This document shows positions 38,701-51,700 of a stretch of 64,000 bases of DNA, piece after piece. The stretch covers positions 9,257,100-9,321,099 of the forward strand of contig NC_049987.1 of the NCBI RefSeq assembly GCF_000003815.2, in the 5' to 3' direction. Made by a program: the position numbers and the translations under genes. This DNA comes from Branchiostoma floridae (Eukaryota > Chordata > Leptocardii > Amphioxiformes > Branchiostomatidae). The notes under the pieces are model-generated. The model had not been told where the DNA came from, did not search any database, and saw nothing but the letters and a program-made list of their open reading frames with translations. The stretch's first letter is position 1, and each line of letters begins with the position of its first letter.

Positions 38701-41700
38701 TCCATTCAACATTCCGGGGGAACTTGGACGTGACCAACCCGGACAAACTTTGGGGCAGAAACTCTGGAAAACACATTCAGCAAATTGGAATTACAACCTT
38801 CAATAACAGGTAAAGGCGTAAAACCTCTTTACCACACATGGCCTGGTTTTAAAAGGAAGTTCACACGGAGTACAGTCTACAGAGTAATAATGGAGTAACC
38901 AGGCACAAGGGAACTTCTCTACCTCAGCCAGAAATAATTCTTTAAATTAACTCTCAATATCTTTTGTCCATTGACATGTGTGGGTAAAGTTATGAATGTC
39001 TGTGAAAAGCTGTTCTGAAGTGAAACGAAAAAAAAAAAGTTAACATATAGTATCATAATCATCATTGAATGTGCTCTTGGCTTCAATAGAATGTGTCAAA
39101 CAAATCAGCCCTACTGCCACCAATTCGGGTCTGCAGTCAACTAACTAAGGGTTTCCATACACATGCTTTTCTTGCAAAAAAGGTTTGACTGTAATCAAAT
39201 GTTTAATTTGTAGGTCTTGTGCTCTTCAATGGTTAGCCCTTTGGAGCAGTGAATTTGCACTCCTATCTCGATCATGGTAGTACCCCCCTAAGTTATAGTA
39301 TTCCTGGGTCTATACATCTTGACTCAAGATAGCTAGATGACAGGCCTTTAACATCTACCAGATGTGTTTTAGACAGTAATAAAGCATGTGATGGTCTTGG
39401 CTTCTGTCAAGTGGACATCATCCTTTTTTAACTGCAGTAGATGAGGAAGTGATAAACTTCATCACCTCATGTTATGACTTTCAATCTGTTATGGTTATAC
39501 AAGTCTAACTCAATGCACATGTTCAACATTCTCTGTTTCCTTTCTCATGGCAAAACAAGTTTCCATGTTTATATCTTAGGTCATTGGGCCAGTTTAGAAA
39601 GTTCTGTTCCCTTCTTCAAGTTCTTGGGATCAGTCACATCTTGAGCAAAACGAGGATGGAATCCTCGAGGAGTGTGTAGCACAAACCTTACTATGTACCT
39701 GACATTCACATCTGCATAACTTTCAGTTATACAAAGCTCATCTATGATTGATAACCATAGATAAACACTTAAAGCTTTGATGATTCCGCCCATGTCCACG
39801 AGTCACGCCCACCCTGCACATATAGCCTAATCTCCAAGCAGATGTAAGTACTAGTATATGGCTGACTCTCAGCAAGGGGGTTGAATAACTTGTTCTTAGT
39901 GTTTTACACCTATTTTTTTTGTCATATTTTGTAGTCTTTCCTAGTATTGCACTCTCTAAAACAGACACTAAAGGAACACTTAGAATTATCCAGATCCTTA
40001 CACCTGTACACATCCCTATGTAACCTGCCCCACTCCACCCACACACATAAACTTACCTGGTGAAGTCAATGAAGTGGAAATGTCTGTTGTAGAAGAAGGG
40101 AGGAGATATCTTGTCCACATGTTGAACCAGGGCAATCTGGGTGAGGAAAAAACAGAGATCAGCAAAATAGTAATGACCAGGATGCAAACTTTTTGAAATG
40201 CAAAATAGATCTAGTTACTGATTAGTTAGTTATACTTATAGCCAGGGCAAAGTAGTGCAAAGAAAAAGTATCTTTTTCCTAAGACAATACTCATAATGAT
40301 ATTCCTGTAACTAATTGTACATGTAAACCATTGACACATCACGGGGTTCATTGCAGATGAGGTTGCAAAGCTAAACAAAGCTTCTTTAGTTTAGACACAA
40401 GAAGTTCTAACAGGCCTTTTAGGCACGATCTAGACACAGTTTTTCCCGATATCGGCAAGCCTACAACCTCTCGCCGACAGCTTTTTTTCAGCGTCTAGAT
40501 GGAACTGTAATATCGCCATAAAGATATCGGGAAAATTTCTCCCGAAAGGTCCGGACCATTCGCCCGATAGCTTAGCAGGGGTCCCCGATAGCTTAGCAGG
40601 GGTTCCCGACAGCTTCCGCGCGAGTGTAGATGTGTCCCGACTTCGGGAGGACTCATTAGCATATAACACGGTCTCATTAGGCTATATAGCTGTTTATGAC
40701 TGCAAGCGCCACGGGTGTCCCGCGGCCAACGTTCCAGATCCCTCCCGACATCTCCACAGATATCGGCAAAAACTATGTATAGATTGGGCCTTAGGCATTT
40801 TTTGAGCAGGATATTCCATAAAGGCATCTTGAAATTCCCAAATCCAGCACAGATGTTCCTCCCAATACATTTATCACCATTTAAAACTGAGTCAAGCTGA
40901 TTATGTAACTGAGGGGGACAAAACTGCGGATAAAGTCATAGTCAAAACAGCTCAACTGTGATTTATGCATGGATTTACTGTGCAGATAAAAACTTGATAG
41001 TCTCAGGGCAATAATCCGTCACAGTGATGCTTATAAATGATGAATTATTACCAGCTTCAGGTCTGCACATGTAAGTCGTAACTATCAGAGTCTATGCAAG
41101 CTCTTTTTTTAGCTGGAAATGCCCATCAGGTCCTGCAATCTGCAATCCTAGGGCTTTCACAGCCAAGGAGCTGTCATTTGTTCTCTCTCCTTCTTATGAA
41201 AGCTCCTTGCTGCACATTACTTTCTCTCCATCTGATGAAAGCTCCTTGCTGCACAGTACTTTCCTGACAGTCGTATTAAAATATATTCAACAACTGGCAA
41301 TTCGGCAAGCTCAAGAAATAGTATCATTTTGAAGCTATGAAGTATTTTATGCCCTACTATGTCACAGAGAATGAGTGTTTTGCCCAAGGAGTTTTCATGC
41401 CTTATGAGTTGTGTGACTGTACATGTACACAAGAAATATCTTCCCTGTGGCTATCTATCATATCAGAAACACAGTCTTTCCTGCTTCCTGCTACAGTTCC
41501 TTGTAAAAAGGATGTGTGACCTGGTGTATTGGTAGATTTCAGGATTTTGTATCATTTATGTGAAGGACCATTAACCTAGTTTAGCTTTTACTGTTTTAGG
41601 TCACTGCATTTCAGGCTTGTGTGCAGTCACATAAAAATCACACCTTTATCAGATAAATCAGACTATGTGCATATGTTACTATGTGCTCTTTTGCCCCAAA

Positions 41701-42707
41701 GTAATGCAGACTTCAAGCTGGAATGCTTGTAGGCAGATACTAAAAAAGATGTCTAGTCATCAGATGATAAATCATGTGCAAATAAAGCCAAGGTCTCTAG
41801 GGGAGAGATACATGTATCATTGCATCTGCAACAGATTATTTCATGGGCCATTGACTCCTACTGGCCATCCCCACACAGTTCATCAACAAACATAGTAATA
41901 GGAGAGAGGAGCAAGCCAGTAAACATCCTGACTACTACTATATCTCCGCAACTCAACCTCTGCATGGAGAATAGAGAGGAGCGACCTGTAAAAATCCTGA
42001 CTACTACTCTCCAAGCAGAGGTTAGGCCCTGGCTGCTTTTGAAACGTTTTTTTTAGTCGTTTTTATCGGGCTTTCTATTTTGTCATTTTTTTTTAAGTAC
42101 GCCAGCCAAACCAAAGTTAGGTTTTGACACAGCAAGATAAAAAGAAAAATAGAAAGCCTGATAAAAACGACTGAAAAAAAAAACGTCCCAAAAAAAAAAA
42201 AGAAGTTTTCCACGAAATCGTCTTCCGGGAGGGACGTAAAACGGGGGTCCCGTGCTCGAGGAGGTGCCTCGACCACGTTAAACAGCCTCATTACTCATAC
42301 TTTGGGTACCTACTGGCTGGCAAAATACACCAGATGATTATTATTATTATAAAAAAACAGCCGGAGCCTTACCTCTGCTTGGAGAGTACCTGACTACCAC
42401 TAAACACTACATCTCCATGACTCAACCTCTGCTTGGAGAATACAACAAACAAACAAACATATCTGTCCACAAAGAGCTGCTAGAACACTGGTGCAGAATC
42501 CCTGTAAGCCAGATCAAAGACCCTCCTGCAGTGGCGGTGGCACCGGGGGAAGGGGGGGGGGGGGGGCAGGGGGGGCGGCTGCTTATCTCCCCTCAAACAA
42601 GTAGTGATAGATACTTGTGAGGATCAGGCAGCAAGGCTTAGTAACGAGGAAAGTTCGTTGTGTGTGTATGTGTTTGTTTGTTTGTTTGTTTGTGTGTGTG
42701 TGTGTGT

Positions 42708-42747
<40 letters not shown>

Positions 42748-45700
42748 CTGTCGGTGCGATGGATAAATTTATGTTATATTCTTTTCTGACAAATAGTTGA
42801 GAAGGGATTGCTCTTTTATGTTCCCTTGAGCATGTCAACTTGGCTAGGTTCAGCCCGTTATGCTGTTACTATCGCTAACCATAGACTCATGTATAAATCA
42901 CATAATTATAGTAAAGGTAGTGCTGAAGATTTACTGCATTGTTTAACTAAGGTACTGTAATAATAATTTCAGTTATGGTATGAACTTAGGCACGCAAAAT
43001 TGAAAGAACAATATAAATCATTGCACACATACACACAGACGCAGAGACAAACACTGGACCTGTGTCCTCAGTGGCTATGTCTACTGTATTCCTACTAAAT
43101 TCCTGGGTTTTTTTCAATGTACTGTAATGTATGTTCACTGTTTTCACGGTGACGACTGTAACGTGAACTTATCATTACTGATAACAAATAATTCACAGAC
43201 TTTTTTTATGTGCACTTGCCGCAACAGTGAACATTTAGTTCCGAGAACAAGTTAAATTTTCTCAGACCGTGCAAGTCTGGTACCGAGAAGACAAAGTGAA
43301 TTACAGTATACAACAGCTATGATGAAGTCATAACTTTAAAGCTGTATAGTTGATATTTGCAAGGCCTGAGTAGTTTGAAGTTGAGCCATTTTGGTTTGAT
43401 TCAATATACGGATGACATCCGTGTGCTCATCAATTTCTGGCCTTTAAAAAAAACCAGAATTGTACCATACTGTGAGTTATAGAAATCAGCTTTAATATGA
43501 GCATATATATGCCGTAAGTTGATTTTTAAAAATCGGAAAACAGATATACTGCATGTAATGGTATAGAATGATCATAGTTATTCCAAACGACAATATGAAA
43601 CAACAAAAATAAAGAATCTGAACAATTCAGTATCCAATACTTTGTGTGTCCTGTCATTTGTTTCTAACCTAACTGACATTTTATGTTAAACTTTCATACA
43701 GAAGGCAACTAAATTGTTTCACGGGCCAAACTACAATACAGTTTTAGTATTTTGATAAGAAGAAAATTTCAAACTTGTGGACATACACGTCCGACAAAAC
43801 ATCCACATTTTCATCATCCTCTATTATTATAGTTGATTTTAGCTCATGTTGCAAAGTTGAGGGGTGTTTTGAAGCCATTTTATTTAGGCCGACTTTATAC
43901 AGACAACACTTTCATAGTCGTGCGACTGTTGTTGTCGACAACGTTGCCGGCGACGATATTTTTAGGCTGTCTAAAGAGGATCAAAATAGTCGTGCGAGGG
44001 TTTTTATGGAATCATCGTGCGACCACCTCGGACCCAGTCGCGCGACCCTTCAGCGGGGGGTCCGCGACGATTCCTCACATGTCTAAAGAAAAATCGTCGC
44101 CGGCGACGGGACTGGATCATATGCTAATAAGCCTGCAGCATGTTTTTTTTTTCTATTTGAAAGGGCATTTTTCTCCGTAAATGTAAATGTAGTCAGTAAT
44201 GGAAACGTATTTTTGTCATCAGAAACTGCCTGTTCCAGCGCAATGCCCCGCCATTAGTGGCTACATCCTTCATGATACTAGTAGTAATCTGTAATACCAC
44301 CGGCGGCCACGAAAGCTGGGTTTAATTCCAGATTTTACCGTCTCTGTGTCATTCTTTGTTGGGGACAATATTTGTTTGCAAGCAAAAGAATAGTAATCTG
44401 TTGCATGACGAAAATGAAGAATTCTCCCGCCATTTTTAATTTGTAAGCAAGAGGTCACTGTGGGTCACGCACGCACGCACCGCAGTGGAGTCCTGCGCCG
44501 CACGTGTCCCGCAATACTCTGAACGCATGTCTAAAGAAAACCGTTGCCCACACCGAATAGTCAATAACAGTCGCGCGACTATATAAGTGTTGTCTGTTTG
44601 AAGTGGGCCTTAATGGAGGTACTTGCTGGACAAGTTGTGAACATTCTACGCTAAAATTTTTGATCAGAAATTTCATTTTACTCATTTTAATGAACTGAGG
44701 GAAGCAGTTTTTAGTCGTTTGATAACCATTACATGTACTGCGTTTAGTTTCTGTCAGTCTGAGTCTACAATTAACATTCCATCTATTGTAAACATAAGGC
44801 AGAACTGCTTTAGGGAAGGGTTGGTATTATTTTCTTTATTTGATTTGCATTCCAAAGTTGCATCTTAAGTTAATGAAAAGCAAAGTTACGAACACACACA
44901 CCTTAAGGCGTTGTGGGGTGTTTAAAAGCTACAAGTATATTTCTAAGTCTACAAACAAAACTTGAAATCACAGATGTCCACACACAGACAACATGTCACA
45001 AACCTCCATTGTTCTATCTGAATGATCGGATACTCTTGGGGAGTGTATAATCAAGATTCCATTTATTGTTCCGACAGAAGTGCTTCGGGCATTTGAGGGT
45101 GTGTGTTATTGTCTTCATTACTCTGTGACCGGAGGGTAACCTCTGTCGACAGGTTATCGTGATCGGCGTATGTGTGCAGTCTTCGAATGCTGTTATAATC
45201 AATGTAATAATTTCAGATATCACCCCTACGTCGTTCGGTATACTGACCCAGGCTTGCGTTATTTTGGCGTGTTAGGCATTGCGGTAACCGGTTACCGCCA
45301 AGCAGATGTTGCTTGATTTTCTCAGATCGTTTTGTGCACGTTGTTTTTCCAGCTGTTCCACAGTTTTTTAGTGTTTGTGTATGCGTTAGTGGTAGATTCA
45401 GATAATTTGAGCAAACGTAAATGGATTTGATTGTCAAAAAGGATTGTCAAATATGATTGTGAAACATTTGTTGTTGTTTTTTTATCTGCACCTGGTTAAC
45501 TACTACTGACAAGGGGGGTCTGCTTCACAGTTGTGTTGTACAATGCTGGTAGCTATCTGGTATGATGACAGAAGTATACATCTTTATTATCGAAACAATT
45601 TTATATTCCCGTGAATTTGCTTGATAACTTTACACACCCAAGCGTTTGGTGTGCTATCGGCTTGCATGTGCTAGACAAAAAAAACCTCAACTTTTGGAGC

Positions 45701-48700
45701 CCTTGGTGGAAAGATGAAAATGGTTTATTTCTACAAAAAAAAAGAAGACTTCGACTTTACTATTAAAGAAGCACAGTAGTAAATCAAACTTGTTAAGTAG
45801 GGAGTCGGATATGTTGTGTTGTTACCCGACAGAAGAACCGGATGAAACCGGTTTTCTCTTTTGTTTACAAAGACGCCATTTTACTTTTTGGGACCTCGTT
45901 CAAAATTTCTAAAATCATCTATGGGAGAAAGTGCACTAAAGATCTTGTAGAATTATCGATAGCTTAAATCTTGCAGACACAACAAACTGTACAAATAATT
46001 TGCTACAGCCAAGAAGCTTTTATCAAGCAAGCTTCGTTCTCTCTCAAATTTCGCGCCCGGGAAGACAACAATGGGGCCACGCCAGCTCATTTCCATATCA
46101 CTGCCGTCCCAGGTAAGTTGTTGCTGTAAGAACGTACGGAGGCGAGAACAAACCGCTCTCAGTGGCGGCGGCACCGGGGGGGCAGGGGGGGGGGGGGCGG
46201 CTGCCTCCCCGAAAAATATGTTGGGGGGGCGTCGCCCCCGCAGAAAATCAAGCTGAAACCTTGTGTATTTTTTTGATGATGGAAATTTCATTAAATCAAG
46301 CTTGTCTAATGGGAAAATTTACGCCCGAAAACGCAAGAAATGACGTTTCAGAGAGTCCCGATTTCAAAATTTCGCCAGTGTTCCCTTGTGACGGCTCGCA
46401 TCTTTGGCCATGTCGGCGCAGGACAATATGTTGCGGGAGCGTTGCTCTTAAAAACCTTTTTAACTAATAGAAATTTTACTATCGTACTATACTTGGTTTA
46501 CAAGCAGAATGTGGGCCTCAAATGCAGGAAATGACGTTTTAGGCGGTCAAGATTTCAAAATTTTGTCCGGACCTCCCTAGCGATGACTTGTGCCTCCGGC
46601 GCTCACAACGACATGGTGAAAATTTGTTGAGGCGTGGGTCATTGCCCTCAAACATCTCTTTCATTCACAAAAATGACATTAGATTTAGCATAGTCCCTCA
46701 GCAAAATTTGTCCCCCAAAATACAGAAAATGGCGTTTCAGAGGGTACACATTTTGAAATTTTCCCAGACCAACCTTGCGACAGCTTGCACCTTCGACACT
46801 CAGAATCGTGAATATATTTTGAGGGCATCGCCCTCGCTAAAACCATGTGTCTTTCTAACAGAATTGTCATCAAATTTAGCTTAGTCTGGCAGCAAAATAT
46901 GCGCGCCAAAACGTAGGAAATGGCGTTTTAGAGGGTCAAGATTTCAAATTTTCCCGGGGGAGCATGCCCCCGGACCCCCCTAGGATGGCCGCGCCTCCGG
47001 CGCGACTGGTAGCGCCTTCGGCGCTACATGTGCCGTACAATTCTGTCAGTAAAAGTTCGCCCCCCCAAACGAAATTTGGTGCCGCCGCCTCTGTCCTGTT
47101 ATTTTTCAGAAGTAACAGATGGTCAACAGATTTAATGGTTTAATCCACCGGCATAAAAGGATTGCTAATAGCTCAGCCAACAAAACCGATCTTCTGCGGA
47201 GCCTTCTGGCCCATGTGTGACTTTTGACACAAGTGCTACAAGTACACAAACATGACAGGGGGTATGGGTTTGTTACTAACCAAGTGGAGAATCATCTCTG
47301 AATCTTTATCAACAAAAGTTCTTACAACTCATCTCCTCGAACTTATCAAGCATCACATGCCTTCTATACTTGCAGATATACCACAGCACAGTAATGTATA
47401 ACACAACACAAGTCAGGTATTACCTCTTCAGAACACCCAAGACTGACTCACTGAGCACAGTATGTGCCATGATCATGCACGCACCATAGTGAGACATTCA
47501 TGTGTGTGTGTGAATTATTTCATGGTACCCTTGGTGCCAGTCAAGTTATAAAAACTCATCAATAACTGTTTCTGTCACATGTCACACCAACCTTAACTGA
47601 CCATCACATGTTGTAGGAAAAAATAGCACCTTTTTGCTATATTCTTGACTGCACAATATAAAAAAATGTGGCGGTTTCTGACTGGGCCCAAGATCTGATC
47701 AGAAAGCCTCAGCAATGTATCAGCTGGCTCACAGTGATTGAACCCCAGTGTTACACATGCACCATATGAGGACCATTCCCAACCTTCAAACATTAGGAAA
47801 TTACCAATAGAGATATTTTACTACTATAACAAACAGGCTGCTAATAAACAAAGTAGCAGTATCACTACAAATAGTTCAGCTTGATCTGAGCATCATGGAA
47901 ACCCCCTCAGTCCTCTTATTTTGCTGGAATGTCCCCAAAAATGGGAGGGGCACCACAGGAATCAAAAATAAACTGTGACATAAAGTTGATAGGACCAGGT
48001 CAGGTCTCCGCTGGCCATCAGACATGTTATGTGCCTCCATTCCTGGTAGAAATTAGAAGCAAATGTTGGTTTAGTGGGGAATGTGAGATGGAAGACCTCA
48101 ATGACTTTTAATGGGATAACTTTAGACCAGTTGGTTCGGATTTGGATGGACTTGAAAGCTACAATATATCAAAGATGATGGTTGTGTTAAATAGTATATA
48201 CCCCATACTTTTTTTAGAGTGGCAAAAAACAATTTAAATTAAACCATGTGCAAACCATGTGCACTGTTGTCTGGGACTTGGCCCGCAGGATAAGTAAACA
48301 TATTTCTAAGAAGCCTTCCTCTATCCAGGCCTTTCCACAGAGAGAAATGAATATAAATAATACAAAATTGATTTCCATTTTCTATGAATCCTGATATCTA
48401 GCTAAAGAAACAGCACGGTGCAAGTATGATGTGATTTACTTTGATCTACTGTAAAATATGACCATTGACCACCATGTAAGACTGGCATTTGCGATATGTG
48501 CAACTTTCTCTTGCGTTGGGAGTTATGTAGTTTAAAAAGCTTACTTCATGACTCTGTACCAAGTGTAATATCATCAAGACCTTTATAACTTTATCAGATC
48601 TTTGGGAGCATACTGTAATATGGATGGAGTCCTTAGGTAATAAAGAGATGGGTCCTTGATGACATCGTGAATACCATATGTCACCCTCCCTGCAATCCTC

Positions 48701-51700
48701 TGCCCAAAGATATCATAATTAATCAATAACTTTTAATTAAGTTGGATATCACTATCTTGCTCAAGTTACTGCTTAGCTGCTCCATGATCCCCTCAGAAGA
48801 TATGGTAATATCAATCATTCTGCAGTCTAGACCAGCATATCTGTCATCATATCATTAATTTCATGTACTATTCAGTACATGCAGATATAGATAGGATCAC
48901 TGAATGACATCTATGATTTAACAAACAGTTCTGGTCAGGATTTTTTCACATGATACATGAAACTGGAAGGGTTACAAAGTATTTGTCCACCAGTAGCATA
49001 ATAAAATGGATACTCTACTCTCAAAGTTGAGGGCAAGGTGGTATGGATCTTTTTTTCATTGGGATGTTAGAATGAAAGTGTGAGACAAATGTTTTTGACT
49101 GCCACCTTCAGACATCATAAAATGCAACAACTATACATACATTTTCTTTCCTGTTTTCATATATTCATCTACCTGGGATACTAAGGTGTGCATTAGAATC
49201 AAAAGTCTACACTTCTGACAGCAGTTCCCACAGGGGTTTTACATTCTGAACCTTACCAAGGTACCAGACTAGCAGCAGAGACTTGGACTAACAGACACCA
49301 CAGAAAAAAAACTTGATAAGAAGGAAAGTTTGCCAAAAGAAAGTAGTTGTCGTTGGGTGGTCCTCGAGTTCATTATCTAGTTGAAGTTTAGATTGGTCAC
49401 TGCAAGATATCTACCAATTTCACTAATTGAAACCTGAGAGCATATGAAAACTTGCCAAAAGCAAAAACCTTTAAAGTTCAACTTGTAAATTTCCCCTCCC
49501 ATCACTTTTTGAAATCATTGCAATGATTTGAAGACGATTTGATTTGAAGTGACAATTTGAAGATGAAGATTTGATCCAGAAAAGATGGCCTACTTCCCAC
49601 TATTTACAGATATTTTGAGATTTAAAAATATTCTGTTGAAGATGAACAATCATACAATTGCAAAATGGAAGATAATTTAGTATAACCAGCTTTAGACTAC
49701 CGGTATGTCCTAAGAAGAAACAACTTTCTCTGGAACTTCTCAGCTTCCACACCTTGGCAGCCCACTGTGCTCTTAGACCTCTTCAGGCACTCCAAGGCTG
49801 CACAGTGTGACCTTGCTCTGTGACCTCTCCCTCAAACCTATCTTGATACAGAATTGGAGCCAAACTTGACAAAGAATGTTGACAAATTTCAGGAAGAAAC
49901 AGTCCCCAGAGTATAAATCACTGGCAGTTTCTCCTTGACACACATGTAAGTTAGAGCCTGTCAAATGGGTTAGAGTGTGCAGAATTTTTGTGCTCATATC
50001 AGAAAGGGATACAAGTGGTGTAAAAAGACAGAAGATTTGGCTAAAAATGTTATTCCTGATGTGTGTCTTGACAGCATTTAATCGTTTACATTTCAAGAAG
50101 CAAACTTGAAGCAACTTTTGTCATTTGCTACACAACTCTATCCCTATCTCTATATATTACTGCCTGTAAACAACTTCGATAATAATTTATTCAGTTTTAC
50201 CACAGTTGTGGAAGGATTGACATAACAGTTGACTATCACCTTTTAAGATGTCAACCTGGGGGCCAGACTGTAAGATTTGATCCAATCACACCGGAAAGAA
50301 CTCCAACTCTTTTTGATAAGAGTGGTGGGTTCTTTAACATACTTGAGGTGTGGCTCTCCCCGAAGACGAGACCTCCATTTATATTTTTTACGTCCTATCT
50401 GAGGGACGGCCTTTGCCAAAGCTAGGTACAAATTTTCACCTGAGTGAGGTGAGGAAAGTCGTGTAAATTGACTTCCCCAAGGCCACAAGATCGGTGACAT
50501 GGCAGGTTTCGAACTCCAGACTTCTTGGGCCCAAGCCCAAAGCACTGCCATTACGCCACACTATTACGCCACATGATACTCTGTTCAACTGTAGGATTAT
50601 GAATGTCTCGACAAGAAGAAGCAGACTGTGTAATTTCTGTGGGAACCTGTATGATAGAAAATACCCTGCAATTTCTGTCACAACCTGCTGCGGACAATCT
50701 TTTCTTTGAAACACCAAGAACCAATTAGTTCCCAATCATCCAGAGGGAAAAATAGACTGTTTCAATCTTTATCCTTGGTTCAATAGAGAACTAGGTTAGA
50801 AAGACTATAAATTAAATCTCCTTTGAACCCCACCTATTGCTATGGACAGGTCATGATTGGAAAACTTTTGTAAAACTCAAAATTTGTCCCTAGAATTCAA
50901 ATCGATATTGCTCCCTGCAAAACCTTTCAGTGCTACAGAGAAAGTCACCTCTAAACTTATCATTTCCTTAGAAATCTATGTAAGAAAAGAAACTTAATTA
51001 AATTTCCTCCTTTCAACAGTTTCTATGGCTACACACAACTCATTGTTTCCTTGAAGGTTGTGTGACACCTAAAGCTTAACACCTGTGGTCAGTCCTTGTA
51101 ATTCTTGATGCTAGTTCATCAGTACCATACTCTTGTTTCAACAAAGCAGGCAATTAGCTCTGGTCTGCCTGCCATTTGTACCCTATCTGGTTTCAAAGTT
51201 TGTTTTCAGAGTATTGGCCCTCCCAATTAGATTGGTGTTTTGGCAACTTTTGAATGTGGTGGGGGGTAACCCCCTTTTAGCTGCCACTGCCCTATCAGTA
51301 TCTGCCAATCAAAATGAGGAATGAGAAATCCAAACTCCATTCCTTCCAAATGATGTCAACCATCTTCATATCCAGTACTTTTTTTATCAACAAAGAGTAT
51401 CCATGACAGCTGCTCAAAAGAAGTTTGTTGACAAGTGTCATTAGTGAGCTATACCATTTTAGTTACAGGAAGTTCAAATATAGTGTGACAGTGCCAATAA
51501 GGTATGTGGCACTTGGGTTTATGTAACCTTTGGAGAATGCTGTTTATGGTGTGATGGTGGCCTGCTCTGGTAGAAGACATCAGTCCCTTTTCGATACCAT
51601 ATCTCAGGGATAAACAAGTCCACTAGCCCTATTGTCCAGGGCAAGTGAAAGTGCTGTTCGGGCAAGTGCATGTCCTACCCCACTTGTCCGATCGGGCAAG

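Larger units (their letters stand above)
30964..40056 (-). other. UST intron 4
   Basis: Contains a 900-bp GGCGGCGGC-ended element (32340-33241), a mariner-type concentric palindrome (34825-35705), a 1.1-kb GC-hairpin element (36142-37263) and a G-run near 31531-31540. The remainder shows short AT-rich unique sequence. Confidence 0.6.

Noticed and set aside
42604-42838. Val-Cys and His-Thr rich frames
   Set aside because: Translation of the TG microsatellite on each strand.
50436-50735. Possible tRNA gene or small protein at the SINE head
   Set aside because: Has a B-box-like segment but no foldable cloverleaf that I could draw; the matching body marks it as a SINE.
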